Positions 43,429-51,982 of a DNA stretch of 64,000 nt are shown here, piece after piece. Each line of letters begins with the position of its first letter. Within the stretch, counting starts at the first letter, position 1. The DNA is taken from assembly GCA_036703255.1 (NCBI GenBank), contig DATNPL010000151.1:1-64000 (forward strand), read 5' to 3'. The notes below the pieces were generated by a model. It was not told the origin of the DNA, made no database searches, and saw nothing but the letters and a program-made list of their open reading frames with translations. Origin of the DNA: Drouetiella sp036703255 (lineage in GTDB: Bacteria > Cyanobacteriota > Cyanobacteriia > Elainellales > Elainellaceae). The position numbers and the translations under genes were made by a program.

Positions 43429-44562
43429 CTAAGCGTGAACCATGAGATACTGAGCATTGCCATTAATCTCACCATTGCAGCTAGCAAAATTGGCAACAAA
43501 CCAGATCAAATAAAATCGCCAAATCCGCCGAAACTTGTCATAATCCATGCCATAGTCTAAACCTTTGACGAGCGACTGATGATCATCAAAATTTTTCAGC
43601 CAGTTAGCAAAGGTTTTAGAGTAATTTATGCCGTTGAGATACCATCGTTCGATCGTTTTAAGATCTTGGTTAAAGCTCGGAACGGCATCAAAATTCCAAA
43701 AGCGCCCGTGAGGAAAAATGTACTTGTGCGTATAGGCACTAGAGACGTGATTGGGCGTGCGCACAGTAATAATGTGAATGAAAACTTTCCCCCCCGGCTT
43801 CAGAGCTGCGGCCAGTTTGTTGAAGGCTCGGGTTAAATTTCCCAGATGGCAAAAAACGCCAACTGAAAGGATTTTGTCAAATTTCTCTGTAAACTGAACC
43901 TCGTTTAAATCCCCTTCAATTAACGTGAATCGATCGGAGCTGAGATAGCTTTCCGGGTTCTGCATTTTCTGGCGCATGTAGGCACATTGTCCCTGGCTCA
44001 GGTTTAGCCCTGTGAATCTCACATTGGGAAACTTAGACATGATGTAGTTGGCCACGCAACCCCAGCCACAGCCAAAATCTAGGATGCGATCGCCATCCTC
44101 AATCTCTAGCTTCTCAATCATGTCGTCAATCATATGCATTTGAGACTGCTCTAAGGTAATGGCTCCTTTCTGCCACAGTCCCATACTGTACTTGGGATAG
44201 ATGACAGGCCAGTCTCCCAGCATTCGATTCAGCATACCCTGTGGCAGATCATACTGGAGCTTCATCAGCTCTTTCGAGCCTTCGGCCAGATGATCCGTTT
44301 CGGTCAAGACCCACTCGTAGGGTGCCAACAGCGCCGGAAAGTGCTGAAAGAAAATCGGCATACAGCTATCAAAGAGCGATCGCAAGATCGGATCGGGTAC
44401 TTCTGCCCCGTTAATGTAAGCCTCTGCGACTGACATTTGCATTGTGTTGACGACCTCAGTGGCTCCCCTCGTGAGCGCATAGGCCAAGGGGCTTTTGTCG
44501 TTAATATTGCCAATGATGGGAAGGTGCCGCTGAATCTCTAGCTCGATGGATGTGGAAGTCAT
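43429..44562 (-). CDS. CFA-synthase-like SAM methyltransferase (377 aa)
   Basis: The SAM-binding motif I is ILDFGCGWGCVANYI; it is followed by the LSQGQCAYMRQK block of cyclopropane-fatty-acid-synthase-type enzymes (also plant coclaurine N-methyltransferase-like). Substrate unknown: membrane phospholipid or a small amine are both possible. No cyclopropane-type N-terminal extension; length is normal. The start at 44562 (ATG, MTSTSIELEIQR) is chosen because the upstream start at 44577 is TTG. Monocistronic. Confidence 0.85.
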   Translation of the reverse strand: MTSTSIELEIQRHLPIIGNINDKSPLAYALTRGATEVVNTMQMSVAEAYINGAEVPDPILRSLFDSCMPIFFQHFPALLAPYEWVLTETDHLAEGSKELMKLQYDLPQGMLNRMLGDWPVIYPKYSMGLWQKGAITLEQSQMHMIDDMIEKLEIEDGDRILDFGCGWGCVANYIMSKFPNVRFTGLNLSQGQCAYMRQKMQNPESYLSSDRFTLIEGDLNEVQFTEKFDKILSVGVFCHLGNLTRAFNKLAAALKPGGKVFIHIITVRTPNHVSSAYTHKYIFPHGRFWNFDAVPSFNQDLKTIERWYLNGINYSKTFANWLKNFDDHQSLVKGLDYGMDYDKFRRIWRFYLIWFVANFASCNGEINGNAQYLMVHA

Positions 44563-44693
44563 AATCTGAGTCTCCAATAATCCGCTGAGAATTTTGGTAC
44601 GCTATCACGTAAAAAATATCGCTCAAGCTTCCTTAAGGTTGCTCAAAGCTTGTCTCAACAATCCTTAAAGAAAATCATTCGATCGCAACAGAA

Positions 44694-44722
44694 AATTTTG
44701 GCTGTACGTCACAGCCAAAATT
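44694..44722. repeat. Short palindrome, 12-bp arms
   Basis: 44694-44705 and 44711-44722 (AATTTTGGCTGT) are exact complements; it lies between the methyltransferase and TM2 genes, about 100 bp after the TM2 stop, and may act as its terminator (the minus strand continues into TTTTC). Confidence 0.65.
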
Positions 44723-44824
44723 CTAAACTTATGGATATTGCTTCATCGACGGGATAGTTTGCGGGAGAGGCATGCTCTGCGCCCCTCCCAAAAATATTTA
44801 TCCCAAAAATTAGCTAGAAACCCT

Positions 44825-45280
44825 TCACAGATCAGGAAACGCGTAGACCACAACCCCGGAGTGGGAGTCATTTTGAATATCGACATGACCTTTCTTGGCC
44901 AACCCGATGAGAGCCGTTTCCACCTCCGGGAAGTCGGCACCTGTATCTAGAACGCCCTGCGTCACAGAAATTTTGCCGCCGCGAACTTGAGCCGCTTTAA
45001 TCAACTGATACTGAAGCTGTTTATCGGTCAGTTTGACGGGCGCAGGCTGCGAAATCACAGGCCGTCCGGGTACATAGATTGAGCCATCGCGCCGCCGATT
45101 GTGATCATCCACCATATCCGGAATCAACAGCAGGTCAATCAACTGGCCCACTCCAAAGAGGCCGCCTGTCATCAGCCAGAGCAAGCCCGTCAGCATCTTG
45201 CCGTTATAGAACCGATGTAAGCCGCCTAGCCCCAGAAAAATTGGGAGCCAGAGTAGATAAGAGGTGCCTTTGCTATTCAT
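44825..45280 (-). CDS. TM2-domain membrane protein (151 aa)
   Basis: The N-terminal TM2 domain has two helices (about 7-20 and 29-50) joined by the GLHRFYNGKMLTGLL loop, typical of the family; its function is unknown. The C-terminal half (LTDKQLQYQLIKAAQVRGGKISVTQGVLDTG) looks like a small winged-helix-like domain. The start at 45280 is the natural one. No operon partner. Confidence 0.82.
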   Translation of the reverse strand: MNSKGTSYLLWLPIFLGLGGLHRFYNGKMLTGLLWLMTGGLFGVGQLIDLLLIPDMVDDHNRRRDGSIYVPGRPVISQPAPVKLTDKQLQYQLIKAAQVRGGKISVTQGVLDTGADFPEVETALIGLAKKGHVDIQNDSHSGVVVYAFPDL

Positions 45281-45979
45281 TCCTTAATCCTCAAAGCGCT
45301 TTAGGTTTTGCTCTAGTGAATATGAAGTATGGATACGATGAAGTACGGATACTATAAAGCGTGGATACAGTGTGCTTTCCCAAGTTTCAGAACAGTACTG
45401 AGGTAGGAAATCCGAACCGCTAGAGGAGGATTTCACCTGTGTTTCGATTGTTATGTATCGTTTGCAAGGAATGCGCCTTGCTGATGCATGACTCTCTTTT
45501 TTATCCAGATTCTTTACACAGATTCTTTACACAGAGACATATCGTGAACGCCTCAGCCAACCGTTGGCGTTTTGCCGTAACGATGCTCACAAGATAGCCC
45601 TCACACCCTCTTTTTCTATCTTACTCAGATCTACTACGAGTCGGGTGGGCAATATCCACCCAACCCAAAAGGACTGCGGAGAATTAAATTTGCCATCCAA
45701 AGTCATTTCCTGAGGCTGTAACTTTTTTAGCAGGAATGCAGTCTATAAAAACAGCTTCCCCCAACGCAGTGATTTCATGGCGTATTGGCTGAGCCTCAGC
45801 ATTTTGGCTGGGTAAGTTCAGCATTTTTCTAAAAATTTAGATAAGGGAAGCTAAAAACTCCCGGAGGCGGCTCAAATGAACGAACTATTTAAAGTAGAGT
45901 TCTGTCAAAACGGTTTGCCTCCGGGAATAAATTCAACCATGACGATTTTCAAGAACTAGCTTAGGGGAGCGCTGTTCCA
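45281..45979. other. 699-bp gap before the CHAT gene, with an inverted repeat
   Basis: The arms at 45859-45868 and 45917-45926 (TCCCGGAGGC) are perfect complements around a 48-base loop, 53 bp before the CHAT GTG. A second short one (GTGGGCAATATCCACCC) is near 45648. No open frame is convincing. The first repeat could be a regulatory leader for the CHAT gene. Confidence 0.5.
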
Positions 45980-48772
45980 GTGACTCAGGAGTTTCATATT
46001 TCCGTAACCCCCGTGGGGAATGACGAATATTTAGTACGTACAGAGCAACGAGAGCCAGGAGTGCCGCTAGCCGAGGAACAGTTGACTTGGCAAGTGGAAG
46101 AATGGCTGGCTCAGGCACGTCAGTTAATGAGCGATCCGCTATTGGGTCTGCTGCAAGGCGGCTTGCCTCAGGGCGGGCAGAGCGATCGCCCCCTTTCAGG
46201 CTTAGATCTACCCCTAAGCTCCGATCAGGCAACCCGTGACTTGCAGACCTCCTTGAGTTTGGTCAATTTAGGGCAACAGCTCTACAGCGCTCTGTTTCAA
46301 GGCACCTTGCGCGATAGTTGGGTGACGGCTCAAGGCATTGCCCAAAATCGCCGTGAAGCCCTGCGATTGCGATTGGGGCTAAAGGGAACTCGGCTCCCTC
46401 GGCTGCCTTGGGAAGTAATGTATGGCAATGATCTGCCTGCCGAGAAATTACACCAAAGCCTCAGTATGGCAGCGCGTCCTTTGGCCGCAGGAACGCATGT
46501 GATTTTCTCGCGCTATCAGCCCAGCCAGCGTCTGTCAGACGATCGCCTACCGTTTGACATCGCCACCGATCAGCCGCTGCGAATTCTCATGGTGATTGCG
46601 GCTCCCGATGACCAAGAACGGCTTCAGCTCCATCAGGAGGCACGACAGCTTCAGCAAGAGCTGCTGCACCCAGAGAGCGGGAGCGAGAGCGACAACGCGC
46701 CTGACATTCAGCTTACGGTGCTCGATCAACCTGGACGCGAGCAGCTCACCCAGGCATTGGAGCAGGGGCGCTATCAGGTGCTGCACTATGCGGGGCATAG
46801 CGATCTCAGCAGCGCGGGCGGCAGTCTATATCTGGTAAATAGCCGTACAGGGTTAACCGAAATTCTCAGCGGCGATGATTTGGCGGGTCTGCTGGTCAAC
46901 AACGGCATCCGTCTGGCCGTGTTTAACTCTTGTCGAGGCTCCTATACAGCCGCCGATCCCGTTAACGAGCGAGAGCGGAACTTAGCAGAAGCCTTAGTCA
47001 GCCGAGGCATTCCTGCCGTGTTGGCGATGGCAGAACAAATTCCCGACAACGTGGCGTTAACCTTGACCTGGTTGTTCTATCGCAACTTGCGCCAGGGCTA
47101 CCCCATTGACCTGAGCCTCAGTCGGGCACGTCAAGGGCTAATCTCGGCCTATGGCTCCCATCAGCTTTACTGGGCGTTGCCGATTCTCTACCTGCACCCC
47201 GGATTTGATGGCTATCTCACACCGGGCGATCGCACCTTTGACAATCTTGCCGATCGCTTAGTTTTAGTGCCTCAAGGGTTTGGCAACTTCCCAGTCTTGA
47301 CCATCAACGAAAACGTGCCGCTGCCTGCCAGCTTCTCTATCGACGACTCTCAGCCGCCCACGGATGAAGAAATGGTTGCCAGCGCTGTTTTGGCAGAAGA
47401 TGATTTGGCAGGAGATGATCTAGACGACTGGATTGAAGATCTAACGGTGTTTGATGATGGCAGTGGTGACGACGAAGAGACATTAGATTGGATTCGTCAG
47501 CTCACGCAGTCTTCAGAAAATCTTACGGCTTCCGAGGGCATTCCCTTAGCCGAAGACGAAACCCAGCCAGCCGAAAATTCTTTCATAGAAGACCAGCCTG
47601 GGGAAAATCCCTTCGTAGAAAACCCATTTGTAGAAGACCCCTTCGTTGAGAACCAGCCTGAGGAAAATCCCTTTGCAGCAACCCCGTTTGCAGAAAATCA
47701 GCCCCCAGAAAATCAATCAGCAGAATATCGGCTTTTGACGCTATTCAACATTGTGCCTCTAGAGCCACGGCCCCCTTCTTCCTCATCGGTGCTCGGCTCT
47801 GCGATCGCTCTGACGCACGATCGCGAGAGGACGATCGCCCAACCCGTCCGCCCAGAAATCGTGCAGGTTCTACCGATTGAAGAGCAGCTCGGCTCCGGTG
47901 CAGAGGCTACAGGCGCTCTGGATAGCCAAGTTTCAATGCAGCGATCGTCCGGCTTTTCTCTGCGGCGAGGGCTGTTGCCTGTGTTAGGTGCTGTGGGTGC
48001 GGCGGCGATCGCTGTTTTGGGCTACTCTGCTTTGCGTTCTTTGCCGTCTGACCCTGTGCCTCCGGTGGAAACGCCCAGCAGTGGGGAAATTGCCCCTGTG
48101 ATGCAAAAGCTAGAAGCCAGCTCTACAGAACAGGTTAAAACGATCGCGCTTAGCAGTTTAGGCAAAAAACAGTTGGCTCAAGGTCAGCAGGCGATCGAAG
48201 TGCTGCTCAACCGTAATGCCATCCCTGAGGCGGCTGCGGTGCTGGCGGCAGTGCCCCCAGAGTATCAGTCGGAGCCAGATATCCAATTTTTGCAGGGCAG
48301 ATTGGTGTGGCAAGCCGTCAAGCAAGGCAACCCAGCCTATAAGCTGGCAGATGCCCGCATAGCTTGGGAGAAAGCCGCTCAAGATCAGCCTGACTCGGCG
48401 CAATATCAACAGGCGCTAGGCTTTGCCTATTATGCCGAAGGGGATTCATTTAAGGCAAAGCAGGCTTGGGAGCAGGCGATCGCCCTCCAGCAAAGTTCGT
48501 TATCCAGTCCGGCGGCACCCAGTGCGGCTCAAGCTGAAGCCGATTTGCAGATGCAGATGGCCTATGCGGGAGTGGCTTTGGCTATGCGGCAGATTTCTGT
48601 TCAGGAAACACCCGATCGCCAGGTCAGAATTTCTGCCAAGGCGGCTAAGGTTTATCGATCGGTGTTGACCAGTGATCCTGCTAACTTTACAGTTCAAGCT
48701 CTACGGCAAAACTGGCTGTGGAATGAGGCCGCCATTCAAGACTGGCAAAAGCTGTCACAGATTGAGTCTTAG
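45980..48772 (+). CDS. CHAT-domain caspase-like protein with membrane helix and TPR-like C-terminus
   Basis: CHAT domains are caspase-like proteases, several known in prokaryotic immunity and cell death. The catalytic pair is visible: His273 in LHYAGHSDL and Cys318 in VFNSCRGSY. The N-terminal domain (about 1-220) resembles the usual lead-in. An acidic linker (about 465-600) holds NPF/DPF repeats (ENPFVENPFVEDPF). A membrane helix at about 660-680 precedes a TPR-like domain. GTG start at 45980; no convincing ATG upstream. It stands alone. Confidence 0.88.
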   Translation: MTQEFHISVTPVGNDEYLVRTEQREPGVPLAEEQLTWQVEEWLAQARQLMSDPLLGLLQGGLPQGGQSDRPLSGLDLPLSSDQATRDLQTSLSLVNLGQQLYSALFQGTLRDSWVTAQGIAQNRREALRLRLGLKGTRLPRLPWEVMYGNDLPAEKLHQSLSMAARPLAAGTHVIFSRYQPSQRLSDDRLPFDIATDQPLRILMVIAAPDDQERLQLHQEARQLQQELLHPESGSESDNAPDIQLTVLDQPGREQLTQALEQGRYQVLHYAGHSDLSSAGGSLYLVNSRTGLTEILSGDDLAGLLVNNGIRLAVFNSCRGSYTAADPVNERERNLAEALVSRGIPAVLAMAEQIPDNVALTLTWLFYRNLRQGYPIDLSLSRARQGLISAYGSHQLYWALPILYLHPGFDGYLTPGDRTFDNLADRLVLVPQGFGNFPVLTINENVPLPASFSIDDSQPPTDEEMVASAVLAEDDLAGDDLDDWIEDLTVFDDGSGDDEETLDWIRQLTQSSENLTASEGIPLAEDETQPAENSFIEDQPGENPFVENPFVEDPFVENQPEENPFAATPFAENQPPENQSAEYRLLTLFNIVPLEPRPPSSSSVLGSAIALTHDRERTIAQPVRPEIVQVLPIEEQLGSGAEATGALDSQVSMQRSSGFSLRRGLLPVLGAVGAAAIAVLGYSALRSLPSDPVPPVETPSSGEIAPVMQKLEASSTEQVKTIALSSLGKKQLAQGQQAIEVLLNRNAIPEAAAVLAAVPPEYQSEPDIQFLQGRLVWQAVKQGNPAYKLADARIAWEKAAQDQPDSAQYQQALGFAYYAEGDSFKAKQAWEQAIALQQSSLSSPAAPSAAQAEADLQMQMAYAGVALAMRQISVQETPDRQVRISAKAAKVYRSVLTSDPANFTVQALRQNWLWNEAAIQDWQKLSQIES

Positions 48773-48794
48773 CTTCAGTCGATCGCCAAGTCCT

Positions 48795-48900
48795 CCTATT
48801 TTTTCTAAAAGCTGGATTTCAAAGGCGCTCCGCGCCTTTGAAATCCAGCTTTTAGGGTTTTGTGGTGCGCGGAGTGCGCCACAAAACTCTAATTTGCGAT
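48795..48900. repeat. Composite palindromic element, copy 1
   Basis: Two hairpins in a row. The first has perfect 24-bp arms (48805-48828 and 48832-48855; loop TCC), based on CTAAAAGCTGGATTTCAAAG; the second is AGGGTTTTGTGGTGCGC paired imperfectly with 48876-48890. Nearly the whole 105 bp is repeated at 62662-62763 with different loops. It lies between the CHAT gene and the convergent protein at 48936. Confidence 0.85.
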
Positions 48901-48935
48901 TTGGGCTACGGCAACCCCATTACTATCCAACCCCA

Positions 48936-49712
48936 TTACTGTCCAACCGTCTCGGGAACATAAACTCCCCGACGATAAGCCCAGGCAATGCCTTCTGGGT
49001 CTAGCCTCCGAGTCCATTCGCTGAACATATCTCGGCGTTTCATTTCCCGAACAACGCGACGGCTCGTGTTGAGCCTACGGGCAAGCTCTCCATTTGAAAG
49101 GCGCTTTGCCTGAAGTCGAGGAGCGTCTTGGCTCTCAACCTGCTCTAGCAAAGCCAAATAGGTATCCCAAAACAGAATTAGGCTGAAGCAGATGAGAACA
49201 ATCACGGCCTCCGGACGCTTCAGCAATTCTGGGATGGCAGCCGAGCTATCCATCTGGCTCTTAACTGGAGTCTCTGCTGGGGGTTCTGCTGGACTTGCGG
49301 CTAAGAGATCCGTAGAGTGCGCCATAGAGCAGGCTGGCCGATCGCTCGAAAAGCTGTCTTTGTAGAGAGGCGCGCTTGGCTCACTAGCGGCTAATGCCAT
49401 ACCCTCAGCTTCGACAGAGAGCGGCTGGAGGAAAAGAGTGTGCTGCCAAATGGGCAAGCCATCGCCCATCTGTCGGCTATAGACCGTCACCGCCTGAATG
49501 GACGCGATCGCCAGCCGAGCGAAGCCCTGGCGCATAAAGCCAATTGTGGGAAGCGGCTTGGGGGGAAAGTCTGCCTCTAGCAATACATGCAGGCGATCGC
49601 CTCGACGCCGCACTCTTGACCTAACGCCATATTTTTGTAACGAACGGTTGAGCAAAACAGCGATCGCGGCTGGGTCGCCCTGTTTGACCAATGGCAAGAG
49701 TGAGGCAGACAT
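48936..49712 (-). CDS. Conserved protein with membrane helix and HTH-like C-terminus
   Basis: I do not recognise a named function. The N-terminal SLLPLVKQGDPAAIAVLLNRSLQKYGVRSRV block occurs in several cyanobacterial proteins. A Ser/Pro-rich linker is followed by one membrane helix (about 170-190) and a C-terminal segment LSNGELARRLNTSRRVVREMKRR that looks like a helix-turn-helix. A membrane-bound DNA-binding protein is possible. The start at 49712 (MSASLLPL) is chosen; 49745 is the alternative. The first 33 residues add no conserved sequence. Confidence 0.65.
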   Translation of the reverse strand: MSASLLPLVKQGDPAAIAVLLNRSLQKYGVRSRVRRRGDRLHVLLEADFPPKPLPTIGFMRQGFARLAIASIQAVTVYSRQMGDGLPIWQHTLFLQPLSVEAEGMALAASEPSAPLYKDSFSSDRPACSMAHSTDLLAASPAEPPAETPVKSQMDSSAAIPELLKRPEAVIVLICFSLILFWDTYLALLEQVESQDAPRLQAKRLSNGELARRLNTSRRVVREMKRRDMFSEWTRRLDPEGIAWAYRRGVYVPETVGQ

Positions 49713-49933
49713 AGATTCGCTCTCTATCAGACTTTCGGACGGCAAAGCTGAGTCATATCTTATACTCTCACCATCCTACTCTTTCTGTAGCAGTCTCAAG
49801 TAAAATTACACAGTATCAAATCACACAGAGCACCTCAATATAGCCATTACTCTTAGGACATTTTTGTGGGAGCTGTGACTCTAGCGATAGAGGATGCCTC
49901 TGTTGCGATGCGCCTGTTGCGAGAAAGCAGATT

Positions 49934-51715
49934 TCAAGATTTTCCTAAGATACAGCTTGCCGACAGCACAACCAAATCTTCGGCTTGGGCAACCGTGCAT
50001 CTGCGAATAAACCGCTCGATTACAAACCGCTTGCCCTGCTTCATGCGCTCCTCTACCAGAGTGATTTCGGGCTTAAATTGCCTTAGCCAATCGCCAATGG
50101 GAACTTGACCATAGCCATCGACCTCGATCGCGGAGAGATAGCGGCGATCGATCATCCAATAATCGATGTTATATCGACGGACAAACTTGCGGATATCGGC
50201 GGGGTTGAGGCTATATTGAGCGCGAATCAAATCTTTAATGCGCTGACGCATAGGACGGTAATAAACCTGCTGATAGGGCAAAGCATATTCTCTGCCAACT
50301 AAAATCGATCGCTGCGAAAAAGAAGGAATATTGTCTACCTCTTTGGCCAGAGAAGCCACCAGAATATCTTTGGGCTGCTGCGCAAAAAACTCGTATAGCT
50401 CTGGCACCGTACCCCTGACATAAGAAACCTTAGGAAATACGTAAAGCTTGGGCGAGAGCACAACCACCCCAGCCCAGAACAAAACAAACGCGATCGCTAG
50501 CCCTCTTTTCAACACCCCTTTGCGGGTTGCAGTCTGTCGCTCTGCCCAGCCCAATGCTGCGTCAATCAGCAGGGTGACAACGATCGCCCCTGCAAAAGCA
50601 GAGAAAATCTGCACAGTGTACTGGGTATAGCGGCTAGGCAAATAGAGCCGAAACAGCAGCAGATGCGCCGCAAAAAATACACATAGAGACGCAATTCCCG
50701 CCTGCACAAAAATGCCCAAGTGACGAAGCTGCGCCGCCAAAGGAAATCGCGATCGCCATACCAGCACCACCGGAAGCAGAACAATCCCCACGATCGACAG
50801 CGGCATCATCCAAAAGAACACACCGCTGCGTTTGCCAAAAATCCAAAACATCCAAAAGTCATCGACAAAGAACGCCGATCGCGCCTTGCGGGCAAACTCT
50901 GGCAGGGTTCGAGCTTCCGCAGCAGAAATCACCGGGCCATAGGCAGAGTGATCTATGGCATAGGGCAGCAGCACAACAAACGCTACCACCAAGCCTGCGG
51001 CACAAAAAATGTAGGCTTGGCGATCGCGCGTCAGCCACCGCCGCCAGCCAAAGCCCGCTGAACCCTGAAGCCGCAGGCCCTGAATACTGAAGAGCCGCAT
51101 CACCAGCGTTCCGGCCATAATCAGCACAAACTGCGGATAAAACAGCCCTTGCAGCAGGATAGCCGCCAAGCAGGGCAGCAGCGAACCGCGCAGCAAATAA
51201 TAGATAAACGCCAAAAAACAGGGATAGAGAAACGATCGCGCTGTTCCCGAAATCAGGTCATCCTGCACCCAAAGATTCTGATTCAGCACCAGAGAACCGA
51301 TAAACCCCATCAGCGGCACAGGCAAAAGCTCAAGGCTGATGCCAAAGGCGTAAACGGTTGCAATCAGCCCCAAGCCCATAGGCAAGAATTTATTAAACAG
51401 CAAAGGATTAATCCCCAATGCTGCCGGAATGCGGTAGAAGAAGGCATATCCCGGTGGGGCGATCGACTGAAAGTAGTCTGCGATCGGGTCATTGGGAAAC
51501 AGGGTCGGATCAAGATAGCGCTGCATCCAAAACACATGCTGTCGGGCATCATCCTGCACCACATAGTCGGCTCTAAACCCCTGCTGAAGCCCCGACAGGC
51601 CAAATATCACGGCAAACGTTAGGCTGAGGCAGAGCCAGAAGATCACCTGCGATCGAGGGACTTTGGCGAGGGGGGCAGTCAAAAAATGGTGCAATGACAA
51701 CATGCGGCAGCTCAA
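49934..51715 (-). CDS. Multi-spanning membrane protein, possible GT-C-type glycosyltransferase
   Basis: A 593-residue protein with about ten membrane helices, an early loop with YVVQDDARQHVFWMQRYLDPTLFPNDPIADYF, and a soluble C-terminal part (from about 430). The DD in the first lumenal/periplasmic loop resembles the aspartates of GT-C glycosyltransferases that use lipid-linked sugars. No further motif is clear, so this is inference from topology. It is not in an operon. Confidence 0.65.
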   Translation of the reverse strand: MSCRMLSLHHFLTAPLAKVPRSQVIFWLCLSLTFAVIFGLSGLQQGFRADYVVQDDARQHVFWMQRYLDPTLFPNDPIADYFQSIAPPGYAFFYRIPAALGINPLLFNKFLPMGLGLIATVYAFGISLELLPVPLMGFIGSLVLNQNLWVQDDLISGTARSFLYPCFLAFIYYLLRGSLLPCLAAILLQGLFYPQFVLIMAGTLVMRLFSIQGLRLQGSAGFGWRRWLTRDRQAYIFCAAGLVVAFVVLLPYAIDHSAYGPVISAAEARTLPEFARKARSAFFVDDFWMFWIFGKRSGVFFWMMPLSIVGIVLLPVVLVWRSRFPLAAQLRHLGIFVQAGIASLCVFFAAHLLLFRLYLPSRYTQYTVQIFSAFAGAIVVTLLIDAALGWAERQTATRKGVLKRGLAIAFVLFWAGVVVLSPKLYVFPKVSYVRGTVPELYEFFAQQPKDILVASLAKEVDNIPSFSQRSILVGREYALPYQQVYYRPMRQRIKDLIRAQYSLNPADIRKFVRRYNIDYWMIDRRYLSAIEVDGYGQVPIGDWLRQFKPEITLVEERMKQGKRFVIERFIRRCTVAQAEDLVVLSASCILGKS

Positions 51716-51982
51716 TATACAGAGATTGGAGGGCTGAGAATCGCTATACAGGCAGGGCTGAAGATCGCCCGGTGCCTCAATGCCTCAGAAGCTTGCGTCG
51801 CTGAATCTATGAGAGAAGTTCCCTCATCGGATCAACGCAATGTCTAAGCAGAATACTACAAAGCCGTAGATTATGGGCAAACAGCCCTTTGCCTTATGTC
51901 TTTAGGAATACTTCTCAAGAGCACAAATTTTTGAGACTATCTACATACCTATCTGTGCCGAACCCTATCTGTGCCGAACACC

